Shown piece after piece: positions 33,883 through 42,838 of a DNA stretch of 64,000 bases. The notes under the pieces were generated by a model that was given only the letters and a program-made list of their open reading frames with translations, was not told where the DNA came from and made no database searches. Numbering within the stretch: position 1 is the first letter of the stretch; each line of letters begins with the position of its first letter. The stretch lies in the NCBI RefSeq assembly GCF_001305675.1, contig NZ_CP011853.1, forward strand, positions 1,364,001 through 1,428,000, read 5' to 3'. Position numbers and translations under genes: made by a program. This DNA is from Gordonia phthalatica (GTDB taxonomy: Bacteria > Actinomycetota > Actinomycetes > Mycobacteriales > Mycobacteriaceae).

Positions 33883-34509
33883 TCAGTTCACCCAGCTCGC
33901 GATCATCGGCTCCTGCGACAGCACCGTCCCGTTCTGACGGATGATCAGCGAGCTCGGGCTCACCACGTATTCGACACCCTTGTTGGTGGCGACGAAGGTG
34001 TCGCCGCTGCGCACCGGGTAGCCGATCTCGATGTCATTGCCGCCGGCGGCACCCTTGTAGTAGTAGCGCCCGGCCTGAGTGCCGACCTGACAGATCACCA
34101 CCCGGGACCGGTTGGTGACGCCGACGAAGACCGCGTCGTCGCCCGCTGCATTGCAGCGGGGACCGTCGGTGAAGCCCTGGCGGTCGGCGCCGGGCACGGT
34201 GACCGGACTCGACCCGGAGTCGGTGGTGGTCGGTGCCGTCGGGGTGGGCTGCTCGGTGGGCTCCGGGGTGGCCGTCGTCGTCGGGTGAATCGTCTCGGTG
34301 ACGGTGCTCTGGGGCGGTACCTCCGGGGAACTCGACGATGCGGTCGACGACGACTTGCCGTGCGAATACACGAGAGCGGCAGTGACCCCGCCGATCAGGA
34401 GCAACAGGCCCGCGACGATCGCGATGATCACCGGTGTCGACGACCACGGCGACTGCTGGTGCGGCGGGCCTCCCATCGACGGGTGGTCCGGACCCTGCTG
34501 GTAGGCCAT
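33883..34509 (-). CDS. Membrane-anchored protein with Ser/Thr/Pro-rich linker and extracytoplasmic domain
   Basis: The 208-residue protein has a short cytosolic N-terminus, one membrane helix (TPVIIAIVAGLLLLIGGVTA, about 25-45), a Ser/Thr/Pro linker (about 52-105) and a C-terminal beta-rich domain with two Cys. That domain includes DAVFVGVTNRSRVVICQVG and VEYVVSPSSLIIRQNGTVLS. The architecture is typical of mycobacterial envelope proteins with an exposed domain. I do not recognise the domain. The gene ends 17 bp from the ABC exporter stop (convergent), and pmmB lies upstream on the same strand. Confidence 0.7.
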   Translation of the reverse strand: MAYQQGPDHPSMGGPPHQQSPWSSTPVIIAIVAGLLLLIGGVTAALVYSHGKSSSTASSSSPEVPPQSTVTETIHPTTTATPEPTEQPTPTAPTTTDSGSSPVTVPGADRQGFTDGPRCNAAGDDAVFVGVTNRSRVVICQVGTQAGRYYYKGAAGGNDIEIGYPVRSGDTFVATNKGVEYVVSPSSLIIRQNGTVLSQEPMIASWVN

Positions 34510-34525
34510 CGGTCGGTTCCTCCCC

Positions 34526-36043
34526 TCACACGCCTGCCGGAAGCTCCGCCAGGATCTGCGTCAGCACCTCCGACAGTGCTCGTCGCGTGCTGCTGACGCT
34601 ACCCGGTGACGGCGGTGCGCTCACCTGCCCGTAGTACTTCAGTTTCGGCTCGGTGCCGCTGGGTCGGGCGAATACGCGCACGGCCACGCCGTCGTCGCGG
34701 GTGCCCGTCAGTTCGACGCCGTCGGTCTGCAGGGCGTCGTCCCGGGCGAGGTAGTCGACGGCCCGCACCGGGATCCCGGCGAGCGTCGCCGGGGGAGTGC
34801 GGCGGAGGTCGGTCATGAGGCCGGTCATCAGGCGCGGGTCGGTCAGCCGCAGGCTGCGGCCGGCCGTGACGTGCACTCCGTTCTCTTCCTGCAGGTCGTC
34901 GAGCGCGGCGAGCAGCCCGCCGCGGCCGGCCCACTCCGACGCCAGGCTCGCGCAGGCGATGGCGGCGCTGATGCCGTCCTTGTCGCGCACTGCGTCCGGG
35001 TCGACGCAGTGTCCGAGCGCCTCCTCGTAGGCGTAGGAGAGGGGTTCGCCCGCGCGGACCAGCCACTTGAAGCCGGTCAGGGTGCGCAGCGAACGCGCGC
35101 CCCGGCGGCGGGCGGCGGCGTCGAACAGGGTGCCGGAGACGATGGAACTCGCCACCACCGGTGTCGGTGCACCCGCCGGACGGTGGTCGAGCACCCACGT
35201 CCCCAGGAGTGCGCCGGTCTCATCGCCGGTCAGCATCCGCCACCCTCGGTCATCGTCGCATGCACCCACCGCGCAGCGGTCGGCGTCAGGGTCGAGCGCG
35301 ATCGCCAGGTCGGCGTCGACGTCGGCGGCGAGCGCCAGCAGCAGGTCGGTGGCACCCGGCTCCTCCGGATTGGGGAACGCGACGGTGGGGAAGTCGGGAT
35401 CGGGCGCGAACTGCTCGGCGACCACGTGGACATCGTCGAAGCCGGCTCGGCGCAGGGCCTCGACGGCGAGGGCACCGCCCACCCCGTGCATCGGCGTCAG
35501 CGCGATCCGCAGCGGTCTTCGAGGCGCGCCGGAGAATCGGACGGCCAGCCGGGCCAGATAGGTCTCGACGACGGCACCGGCGCGGGCGTCGGGAACGACG
35601 GCGACGCGCGGGATCTGCGCGGCGTCGCCGGTGGCGGCGATCGCGGCCTCGATCTCCCGGTCCGCGGGGCCGATCAACTGGCTGCCGTGCTCGAGGTACA
35701 CCTTGTAGCCGTTGTCGCGCGGCGGATTGTGCGACGCCGTCACCATCACGCCGGCAGCCGCGCCGAAGTGCCGGGTCGCGAACGCGACGAGCGGCGTGGG
35801 ACCCGGTTCGGGGAGTGCGATCACGTCGAATCCCTTGGCCGTCAGGACTTCTCGGGCAGCGATCGCGAACTCCTCCGAGCCGTGACGGGCGTCGCGGCCG
35901 ACGACGACCGTCCCGCCGGCGCGACCGTTCGCGAGGAGCCAGTCGGCGAGTCCGGCGGTGGCGCGGGTGACGGTCTCGACGTTCATGCCGTCCGGACCGT
36001 CCTGAACGGGGCCGCGCAGCCCGGCGGTGCCGAAGGTCAGCAC
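34526..36043 (-). CDS. pmmB: Phosphohexomutase / phosphopentomutase-like PmmB
   Basis: This alpha-D-phosphohexomutase family protein (505 aa) starts FGTAGLRGPVQDGPDGMN. It has the phosphoserine loop VMVTASHNPPRDNGYKVY, the metal-binding DPDADRCAVG, the sugar loop YAYEEALGHCVDP and the phosphate-binding RPSGTEPKLKYYG. It is the Rv3308 homologue by order. It lies 4 bp after deoD, so it may in practice convert ribose-1-phosphate or deoxyribose-1-phosphate to the 5-phosphate, although annotation usually says phosphomannomutase. It starts with GTG 36043. Confidence 0.92.
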   Translation of the reverse strand: MLTFGTAGLRGPVQDGPDGMNVETVTRATAGLADWLLANGRAGGTVVVGRDARHGSEEFAIAAREVLTAKGFDVIALPEPGPTPLVAFATRHFGAAAGVMVTASHNPPRDNGYKVYLEHGSQLIGPADREIEAAIAATGDAAQIPRVAVVPDARAGAVVETYLARLAVRFSGAPRRPLRIALTPMHGVGGALAVEALRRAGFDDVHVVAEQFAPDPDFPTVAFPNPEEPGATDLLLALAADVDADLAIALDPDADRCAVGACDDDRGWRMLTGDETGALLGTWVLDHRPAGAPTPVVASSIVSGTLFDAAARRRGARSLRTLTGFKWLVRAGEPLSYAYEEALGHCVDPDAVRDKDGISAAIACASLASEWAGRGGLLAALDDLQEENGVHVTAGRSLRLTDPRLMTGLMTDLRRTPPATLAGIPVRAVDYLARDDALQTDGVELTGTRDDGVAVRVFARPSGTEPKLKYYGQVSAPPSPGSVSSTRRALSEVLTQILAELPAGV

Positions 36044-36047
36044 GCGG

Positions 36048-36860
36048 TCACCGCGCCGCGAGCGCGGTGACGACGCTGCGCAGCAGCGCGCCCATGCGTT
36101 CAGCGGAGTCGCGCCCGACGGCGAGCACCTCGGCGTGGTCGAGCGGCTCGCCGGTGATGCCTGCCGCCAGGTTCGTCACCAGCGAGAGCCCGAGGACGTC
36201 GAGTCCGGCGGCCCGTGCCGCGATGGTCTCGTGAACCGTCGACATGCCGACCAAGTCGGCGCCCAGCACGCCCAGCATCCGGATCTCGGCGGGCGTCTCG
36301 TACTGCGGTCCGGGGAGTCCGGCGTACACGCCCTCGGCGAGGTCCGGGTCCACGCTGCGCGCGGCGTCGCGCAGGGTCGGGCTGTAGGCGTCGACCATGT
36401 TGACGAAGTGCGCGCCGTCGAGCGGCGAGCGGCCGGTCAGATTGATCTGGTCGGAGATCAGGACGGGCTGTCCCACCTGCAGTCCCGGCCGGATGCCGCC
36501 CGCGGCGTTGGTCAGCACCACCGTCCCGACGCCGGCCGCCGCTGCGGTGCGGACGGGGTGGACGACGCGGGCGAGGGGATGACCCTCGTAGGCGTGGATG
36601 CGGCCGAGCAGAACCAGGATGCGGGTGTCGCCGACCAGGATGGACTGCACCGTCCCCGCGTGGCCCTGGGCCGACGGGGTTCCGAAGCCGGGGATCTCCG
36701 CCATCGGCAACTGGGCCGTCGGTTCGCCGATCGCGCCGGCGGCGGGCGCCCATCCGGAACCGAGGACGACGGCCACATCGTGTCGGTCGCAATCGGTCTG
36801 GGCGGCAATGACGGAGGCGGCCGCGGCGGCTGCCGCGGCGTGATCGGCGGTCGGATCCAT
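36048..36860 (-). CDS. deoD: Purine nucleoside phosphorylase
   Basis: This trimeric-type PNP cleaves inosine and guanosine with phosphate. The 270-residue protein has VAVVLGSGWAP (phosphate Ser), LLGRIHAYEGHPLARVVHPV, VLTNAAGGIRPGLQVG, YAGLPGPQYETPAEIRML, GMSTVHETIAARAAGL and LVTNLAAGIT. ATG 36860 aligns with family starts. The two-gene operon deoD-pmmB processes the product of Add and returns the sugar phosphate. It corresponds to Rv3307. Confidence 0.95.
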   Translation of the reverse strand: MDPTADHAAAAAAAASVIAAQTDCDRHDVAVVLGSGWAPAAGAIGEPTAQLPMAEIPGFGTPSAQGHAGTVQSILVGDTRILVLLGRIHAYEGHPLARVVHPVRTAAAAGVGTVVLTNAAGGIRPGLQVGQPVLISDQINLTGRSPLDGAHFVNMVDAYSPTLRDAARSVDPDLAEGVYAGLPGPQYETPAEIRMLGVLGADLVGMSTVHETIAARAAGLDVLGLSLVTNLAAGITGEPLDHAEVLAVGRDSAERMGALLRSVVTALAAR

Positions 36861-36927
36861 GGCACAACCATAGGTGGGTTCACCCGTGCCTGCTCCTCCG
36901 GAGGGACGCGGCGATAAGGTTTCTGCC

Positions 36928-37623
36928 ATGCCGTACTTGACAGTCACCGACGACGCCGCCGAGCTCTACCTGGGTACCGAGGGCGTCGAGCTCGACGAGA
37001 AGAACCCGGAGAACCGGTTCGGCCGCGAATGGATGGCGAAGGTCGCCGATCTGACCGACGAGGCCATCGCAGCCAAGAAGCCGCTCATCATCAGCGCCAC
37101 CGGCAAGTTCTTCACCAACGGGCTCGACACCGACTACATCTTCTCGGGTGCCGAGCCGCTGCCCACGTACCTCGACGCCGTGCACGCGCTGTACGCCAAG
37201 GTGGTGACGGCGGCCACCCCGACCATCGCCGCCATCAACGGCCACGCCTTCGGTGCCGGCGCGATGCTGGCCCTGTGCGCCGACTACCGGATCATGCGCG
37301 CCGACCGCGGCTTCTGGTCGCTGCCCGAGGCCGCGCTGAACATGCCCTTCCCGCGCGGCATGGCCGGTCTGCTCCGCACCCGGATCCCCGATGCGACGCT
37401 CACCGAGGCGATGCTGACCTCGCGCCGCTACGGTGCCGCGGACGCCGTCGCCGGCGGCATCATCGAGGAGGCCGTCGACGCCGACCGCCTGCTGGAGCGT
37501 GCCCGCGAGGTGGCCCGCGAGCGTGCGTCGTTCGCCGGCGACAACCTCGGCGCCGTCAAACGCGCGCTGCGACTGCCGCTGCTGGAGGACCTCAACGCGC
37601 CGACACCGGCCACCCTGCTGTGA
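36928..37623 (+). CDS. Enoyl-CoA hydratase/isomerase family protein
   Basis: The 231-residue protein has the crotonase fold. PLIISATGKFFTNGLD supplies the first oxyanion segment. AINGHAFGAGAMLALCADYR and FWSLPEAALNMPFPRGMAGL supply the second, and the C-terminal helices are AREVARERASF. The catalytic Glu pair of true hydratases is not evident, and FWSLPE resembles delta3-delta2-enoyl-CoA isomerases. It may therefore shift double bonds of unsaturated fatty acids. ATG 36928 is the start. Its stop overlaps the GTG of the following peptidase gene. Confidence 0.88.
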   Translation: MPYLTVTDDAAELYLGTEGVELDEKNPENRFGREWMAKVADLTDEAIAAKKPLIISATGKFFTNGLDTDYIFSGAEPLPTYLDAVHALYAKVVTAATPTIAAINGHAFGAGAMLALCADYRIMRADRGFWSLPEAALNMPFPRGMAGLLRTRIPDATLTEAMLTSRRYGAADAVAGGIIEEAVDADRLLERAREVARERASFAGDNLGAVKRALRLPLLEDLNAPTPATLL

Positions 37624-38798
37624 GTTCTCCCGTGATCGACGCATGGCTGGCCGCGAACCTGGGCCGAGTGGTGGGGTGGCGCCGAGAGATCCACGCCGAA
37701 CCCGAGTTGTCGATGGCGGAGTTCCAGACCACCGCTAAGGTGGTCCAGATCCTCACCGACGCAGGCCTGCGGCCCAAGGTTCTGCCGAAGGGCACCGGCG
37801 TGGTCTGCGACTTCGGCCCCACCGACAAGCCGCGGATCGGCCTGCGCGCCGACCTGGACGGCCTGCCGATCCCCGAGCAGACCGGGCTGCCGTTCACCTC
37901 CAAGGTGGAGAACGTCTCGCACTCGTGCGGACACGACGCGCACGCGGCGATCCTGCTCGGTACCGGCCTGCTGCTCGCCGATCACCTCGCGGCAGGCAAT
38001 GAGCTGCCCTTCGGGGTGCGGTTGCTGTTCCAGGCCGCCGAGGAAGTGATGCCGGGCGGTGCTCTCGATGCGATCGACGCCGGCGCCACCGACGGCCTGA
38101 CCCGCATCTTCGCCCTGCACTGCGATCCGCACCTGGCCGCAGGCACCGTCGGCCTGCACGTCGGTGCACTGACCTCGGCCGCCGACCGCGTCGAGGTCCA
38201 CTTCCGCGGCCCCGGCGGTCACACCTCGCGGCCACACCTGACGGCGGACCTCGTCTACGCGATGGGCACCGTCATCACCGGGCTCCCCGGATTCCTGTCG
38301 CGTCGCGTCGATCCCCGGTCCGGCACGGTCATGGTCTTCGGCGCCGCGCACTCCGGTGACGCGTCGAACGCGATCCCGCAGGAGGGCCGTCTGCGCGGCA
38401 CCGTCCGTACCGGCGACCGGGCGGTCTGGCAGGACCTGGAGCCGCTGGTCCGGAACATCGTCGGCGAACTCGTCGCGCCGTTGGGCGTCAACTACGACCT
38501 CACCTATGTCCGCGGCGTGCCGCCGGTCGTCAACGACGGCGACAGCGTCGCGATGCTGCGGCGCAGCGTCGATCTGATCGGGCCCGGCGCGGCGGTCGAG
38601 ACGCCGCAGTCGCCCGGCGGCGAGGACTTCGCCTGGTACCTCGAATCGGTGCCCGGCGCGATGGCCCGCCTCGGCGTCTGGAGCGGTGTTGGCCCGCACT
38701 GCGATCTGCACCAGCCGAACTTCGACATCGATGAGCGGGCCCTCGGCGTGGGCGTCGCCACCCTCGCGGGCGTGATCCTGGGCGGCGAACTCCAGTAG
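37620..38798 (+). CDS. M20 family amidohydrolase (AmiA/hippurate hydrolase-like)
   Basis: The 392-residue zinc peptidase has RREIHAEPELSMAEFQT, the metal-binding GLRADLDGLPI and HSCGHDAHAAILLG blocks, LLFQAAEEVMPGGA with the catalytic Glu pair, ALHCDPHLAAGTVG and a dimerisation domain with GPGGHTSRPH. SPGGEDFAWYLE provides a further metal ligand region. Such enzymes deacylate N-acyl amino acids or cleave dipeptides. It starts at GTG 37620, overlapping the preceding stop. It matches the amiA/amiB position (Rv3305c-Rv3306c), but only one copy is present here. Confidence 0.93.
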   Translation: MSSPVIDAWLAANLGRVVGWRREIHAEPELSMAEFQTTAKVVQILTDAGLRPKVLPKGTGVVCDFGPTDKPRIGLRADLDGLPIPEQTGLPFTSKVENVSHSCGHDAHAAILLGTGLLLADHLAAGNELPFGVRLLFQAAEEVMPGGALDAIDAGATDGLTRIFALHCDPHLAAGTVGLHVGALTSAADRVEVHFRGPGGHTSRPHLTADLVYAMGTVITGLPGFLSRRVDPRSGTVMVFGAAHSGDASNAIPQEGRLRGTVRTGDRAVWQDLEPLVRNIVGELVAPLGVNYDLTYVRGVPPVVNDGDSVAMLRRSVDLIGPGAAVETPQSPGGEDFAWYLESVPGAMARLGVWSGVGPHCDLHQPNFDIDERALGVGVATLAGVILGGELQ

Positions 38799-38837
38799 GT
38801 CGCCGTCGGCGCCCCAGTCTCCTGCTGGGACGGGGCC

Positions 38838-39341
38838 CTACTGGGGACCGTCAGACGTGTCGTCGAGCGGTTCGTCCGGGCCGGGCCCCACGTTGCGGGC
38901 CTCGTGGAGGCGCAGTCGCTCCACGTAATCGGCGGGGGCGCCGGCGATCTCAGCGGCGTCGGCCATCACGCCCAGGTAGCGAGCCGACGGCAGACCGCCC
39001 TCGTAGCCGTCGATGACGTACAGCCAGGCGAGGACCGGCCCGTCCGCGGTGTCGACGCGGGCGCGGATCTTCCGGTGGACGCCGAGCTCGGTGCCCTCCC
39101 AGCTGTCGAGGGTCTTCTCGTCCTCGACGGTCACGTCGTACAGCACCACGAAGACCTTGGCGGTCGGGTCGTCGCGATCTTCGGTGACGGTCGCCAGCGA
39201 TCCCTCCCAGCCGATGTCGTCACCGGCGAAGGTCAGACGCCAACCGTGGAGCCACCCGGTCGACGACATCGGGGAGTGAGGGGCCCGTTCCAGCATCTGG
39301 GCGGGGTCCATGTTCGACGCGTAGGCGGCATAGATCGGCAC
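38838..39341 (-). CDS. Gamma-glutamylcyclotransferase-like protein
   Basis: The 167-residue product from GTG 39341 begins MPIYAAYASNMDPAQMLERA, the classical YGSN-type loop of the GGCT fold (here YASN). It continues GWLHGWRLTFAGDDIGWEGS, VFVVLYDVTVEDEKTLDSWE and VLAWLYVIDGYEGGLPSARY. It is the Rv3304 homologue by order. GGCT-like proteins form 5-oxoproline from gamma-glutamyl compounds, but many have no proven activity. It is convergent with the M20 gene and divergent from lpdA. Confidence 0.85.
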   Translation of the reverse strand: MPIYAAYASNMDPAQMLERAPHSPMSSTGWLHGWRLTFAGDDIGWEGSLATVTEDRDDPTAKVFVVLYDVTVEDEKTLDSWEGTELGVHRKIRARVDTADGPVLAWLYVIDGYEGGLPSARYLGVMADAAEIAGAPADYVERLRLHEARNVGPGPDEPLDDTSDGPQ

Positions 39342-39462
39342 CCTGTCAGAGTATTGCGTCGGCCTCCGGTTAGGAACACCGGTCGGTCCGCACGCGCGTG
39401 ACCCGTTGACGGGATAGGTTGTTACCGGACTTTCTTGAAGCGTGTCGAAGGAGCGTGTTGCA

Positions 39463-40866
39463 GTGGCGAAGATCGTGATCATCGGTGGTGGCCCCGCCGG
39501 GTATGAGGCGGCGTTGACCGCGGCCGCGTACGGGGCTGACATCACGGTCATCGACTCGGACGGCATCGGCGGCGCCTGCGTCCTGTGGGACTGCGTCCCG
39601 TCGAAGACGTTCATCGCCTCCACCGGCATCCGCACCGAGGCGCGTCGCGCCGCCGACCTGGGCGTCGACATCTCCGCCGAGCAGGCGTCCGTGTCGCTGC
39701 CCCAGGTGCACCAGCGCGTGAAGGACCTGGCCTTCGCCCAGTCCGCGGATATCCGTTCGCGACTCGTCTCCGAGGGCGTGAAGATCGTCCCCGGCACCGG
39801 CCGGCTCGGCGAGCTGCGGCCGGGCATCGGCGCCCACGAGGTGATCGCCACCCTCGCCGACGGCACCACCGAGACCTACGACGGTGACATCGTCCTCATC
39901 GCCACCGGTGCCTCGCCGCGCATCCTGCCGACCGCGGTGCCCGACGGCGAGCGGATCCTCAACTGGCGTCAGCTCTACGACCTCACCGAGCTCCCCGAGC
40001 ACCTCGTGATCGTCGGATCCGGTGTCACCGGCGCCGAGTTCGCGCACGCCTACACCGAGCTCGGTGTGAAGGTGACCCTGGTGTCCAGCCGCGACCGCGT
40101 GCTGCCGCACGAGGACGAGGACGCCGCCCGCGTCCTGGAGGAGGCGTTCTCCGAGCGAGGTGTCACGCTCATCAAGTACGCGCGCGCCGACCAGGTGACG
40201 CGCGACGAGACGAGTGCCACCGTCCACCTCACAGACGGTAAGGAGGTCACCGGCACGCATGTCCTGATGACCGTCGGTTCGGTCCCGAACACCGACTCGC
40301 TCGGCCTCGACGAGGCGGGCATCGCCGTCGACCGCGGCGGCTACATCACCGTCGACCGCGTCTCGCGCACGTCGATGCCCGGCGTCTATGCCGCCGGCGA
40401 CTGCACCGGCGTGCTGCCGCTGGCCTCCGTCGCGGCCATGCAGGGCCGCATCGCCATGTACCACGCACTCGGCGAGGGCGTCAGCCCCATCCGCTTGAAG
40501 ACCGTCGCGTCGGCGATCTTCACGCGACCCGAGATCGCGAACGTCGGCGTCTCTCAGAAGTCGATCGACGCGGGGGAGTACCCGGCGCGCACCGTGATGC
40601 TGCCGCTGTCGACCAACCCGCGCGCCAAGATGAGCAGTCTGCGTCGCGGCTTCGTCAAGATCTTCTGCCGCCCGGCCACCGGCGTCGTCATCGGCGGCGT
40701 CGTGGTGGCACCGAACGCCTCGGAGCTGATCCTCCCGATCGCCATCGCGGTCGAGAACAAGCTGCAGGTGTCGGAGATCGCGCACACCTTCTCCGTGTAC
40801 CCGTCACTGTCGGGGTCGGTCACCGAGGCGGCGCGTCAGCTGATCCGCCACGACGACTTGGATTGA
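39463..40866 (+). CDS. lpdA: LpdA-type NAD(P)H quinone reductase / flavoprotein disulfide reductase
   Basis: The 467-residue protein resembles lipoamide dehydrogenase: FAD-binding KIVIIGGGPAGYEAALTA, NAD-binding LVIVGSGVTGAEFAHAY, FAD GVYAAGDCTGVLPL and an interface domain. The redox pair is present as GGACVLWDCVPSK (Cys39, Cys44). The C-terminal catalytic His-Glu of true Lpd is replaced in SVYPSLSGSVTE (Tyr and Gly). M. tuberculosis LpdA (Rv3303c), a quinone reductase not part of pyruvate dehydrogenase, also lacks the His-Glu pair. GTG 39463 is chosen because AAGGAG lies 9 nt upstream. Confidence 0.92.
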   Translation: MAKIVIIGGGPAGYEAALTAAAYGADITVIDSDGIGGACVLWDCVPSKTFIASTGIRTEARRAADLGVDISAEQASVSLPQVHQRVKDLAFAQSADIRSRLVSEGVKIVPGTGRLGELRPGIGAHEVIATLADGTTETYDGDIVLIATGASPRILPTAVPDGERILNWRQLYDLTELPEHLVIVGSGVTGAEFAHAYTELGVKVTLVSSRDRVLPHEDEDAARVLEEAFSERGVTLIKYARADQVTRDETSATVHLTDGKEVTGTHVLMTVGSVPNTDSLGLDEAGIAVDRGGYITVDRVSRTSMPGVYAAGDCTGVLPLASVAAMQGRIAMYHALGEGVSPIRLKTVASAIFTRPEIANVGVSQKSIDAGEYPARTVMLPLSTNPRAKMSSLRRGFVKIFCRPATGVVIGGVVVAPNASELILPIAIAVENKLQVSEIAHTFSVYPSLSGSVTEAARQLIRHDDLD

Positions 40867-40900
40867 GTCGCCTGCGTTCTCGCCGGATACGGTGGTCTCG

Positions 40901-42295
40901 ATGAGCACCTGGCGGGAACTTCTCGGACGTGAGCACCGTGCACCGATGACGGTGATGGCGGGCGGCATCGCGCTGTTCGCCATCAACGTTTACCTGACGA
41001 CGTCCCTGCTCCCCAGCGCCGTCGCCGACATCGGCGGTGAGGAGCTCTACGCCTGGACGATGACGGTCTTCCTCGTCGTCTCGGTGATCTCGTCGATGCT
41101 GGTGGCGCGGTGGCTAGCAAAGTTCGGCGCGCGGCGGTCGTACGTGTTCTCCTTCGCCCTCTTCACCGCGGGCACGATCGTGGCCGGCGCGTCGCCGACG
41201 ATGACCGTGATGCTGGTCGGCCGTGCACTCCAGGGCTTCGGCGCCGGGCTGCTCGGCGGTCTCGGTTTCGCGGTGGTCCGGCTCGTCCTACCGCCGCATC
41301 TCTGGCAGCGGTCCATCGCTCTCATGTCGGCGATGTGGGGTGTCGGCAACTTCGTCGGTCCCGTCGTCGGCGGGTTCTTCGCCGAGATCGGTTTCTGGCG
41401 CGGGGCCTTCGGGCTGCTCGCGCTGTTCGCCCTCGGCCTGATCGGTTTGACCCTGCGGTCGCTGCCCGCGCGCAACGCCGACGTGGAGGAGCCCGGACCC
41501 GTGCCCTGGACGTCGCTGTCGTTGTTGACGGCCGCGGTCGGTGCCGTCAGCGTCGCCTCGCTGGTGCACGGGGCCGCGACCTGGATTCTGATGGCGGCAG
41601 CGGTGGTCGGCGGGGCGCTGTTCGTCGTCTGGGAGAGGCGTGCGTCGACGCGGGTGCTGCCGGAGATGACCTATCGGGGTCCGTCGCCACTGCGGTGGAT
41701 CTACCTAGCGATCCTGGTGTTGGCCGCGGTGTCGACAGTCGAGACCTTCCTTCCGCTGTTCGGCCAGCGCATCGGCGGGCTGGGCCCGTTGGCCGCCGGA
41801 TTCCTCGGTGCGGCGATCTCATGGGGCTGGACCGTCTCGTCGATCGCCTCCAGTGGCGTCGAGTCCGAGCGGGGTCGCAGGGCCGTGCGGCTGTTCGGCC
41901 CGCTCCTTCTCGGCACCGGTCTGATCGCCTACGGCGCGCTCCAGATGAACGACCCGTCGACCGGGGTCATCGTCGCGTGGTTCGCGGTCCTCTTCGTCGG
42001 CGGCTGCGGTATCGGCATGGCGATGGCGCACTGGTTCACCGCCGGCCTGCGCGTCACGGACGACGAGACCCAGGCGCCGCAGGTCTCGGCCGGACTGAAC
42101 ACCAGTCAGCTCATCGCGAACGCGTGCGGCTCGGCGCTCGCCGGACTGCTGGTCGCGATCGGCGGACCGGACATCGTCGACTCGGCCAAGATGCTCAGCT
42201 ACGGATTCGCGGTGCTCGCGTTCTGCGGGATCGTCGTGGCGCTGCGAGAGTTCGCCGTCGACAAGCGCTGGCGCGCGAGCACCGCGTCCGAGTAA
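40901..42295 (+). CDS. MFS drug-efflux-type transporter (DHA2-like, 14-helix)
   Basis: The 464-residue protein has MAGGIALFAINVYLTTSLLP (helix 1), AWTMTVFLVVSVISSMLVAR, the motif A-like WLAKFGARRSYVF, motif C-like WGVGNFVGPVVGGFFAEIG and several further membrane segments. The layout agrees with DHA2/EmrB-type proton antiporters. ATG 40901 is 34 bp after the lpdA stop, so the two may share a transcript. The substrate is unknown. Confidence 0.87.
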   Translation: MSTWRELLGREHRAPMTVMAGGIALFAINVYLTTSLLPSAVADIGGEELYAWTMTVFLVVSVISSMLVARWLAKFGARRSYVFSFALFTAGTIVAGASPTMTVMLVGRALQGFGAGLLGGLGFAVVRLVLPPHLWQRSIALMSAMWGVGNFVGPVVGGFFAEIGFWRGAFGLLALFALGLIGLTLRSLPARNADVEEPGPVPWTSLSLLTAAVGAVSVASLVHGAATWILMAAAVVGGALFVVWERRASTRVLPEMTYRGPSPLRWIYLAILVLAAVSTVETFLPLFGQRIGGLGPLAAGFLGAAISWGWTVSSIASSGVESERGRRAVRLFGPLLLGTGLIAYGALQMNDPSTGVIVAWFAVLFVGGCGIGMAMAHWFTAGLRVTDDETQAPQVSAGLNTSQLIANACGSALAGLLVAIGGPDIVDSAKMLSYGFAVLAFCGIVVALREFAVDKRWRASTASE

Positions 42296-42310
42296 CTCGG
42301 TCTGCGTGAT

Positions 42311-42838
42311 TCAGGCGGCGACAAGGGCGTCGGTCTGGCCGATGGCGGCGGTCGCACCCTCGACCATTCCCATCTCAAGGACCTTCCGCAGCTCCTCCGC
42401 GCTCGCGAACGTCGAGGTGTAGATCGCGCGCGTGCCGGTCGGAGTGGATTCGAACGAGTAGCGGTTGGTCGACACCGGCATGTCCTCGGCGGGGTTGAGG
42501 TCGGCGTCGGCGAAGCCGTCGGTGAAGGTGAACGACGAGGTCGGGTCGACGGACTGCATCTGCCACCACCCGCCGAAGCGCTCGCCGTCAGGGGAGGTCA
42601 TGTAGTACTTGGAGCGGCCGCCCGGCGTGAGGTCGTGCTCGACGAAGGTCGCGGGGTACTCCGGCGGACCCCAGACCCGTTCGAGCTGACGCGGGTCGGC
42701 GTAGATCTACCAGACGCGTTCGACGGGGGCGGTGAACTCGGCGGTCATGGTGAGGGTGTTGGTGTCCGTGTCGGTCTGGACGTCGGTGACAGGCATGGTG
42801 GGGTCCTTCGGCGTGGTGGGGTGAGCGGTGCTGTTCAT
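42311..42838 (-). pseudogene. SRPBCC/AHSA1-like gene interrupted by a nonsense codon
   Basis: The reading frame from ATG 42838 gives MNSTAHPTTPKDPTMPVTDV, then TMTAEFTAPVERVW. It then meets TAG at 42709-42707 (codon 44) and continues in frame as IYADPRQLERVWGPPEYPAT to the end (GATAAIGQTDALVAA). Family members normally have a Gln or similar codon here, so a CAG-to-TAG change is the simplest cause. The rest of the frame is intact. Internal ATG 42601 could restart only the C-terminal half. The start overlaps the ArsR stop (ATGA). AHSA1-like proteins of this pairing bind small hydrophobic ligands. Confidence 0.82.
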
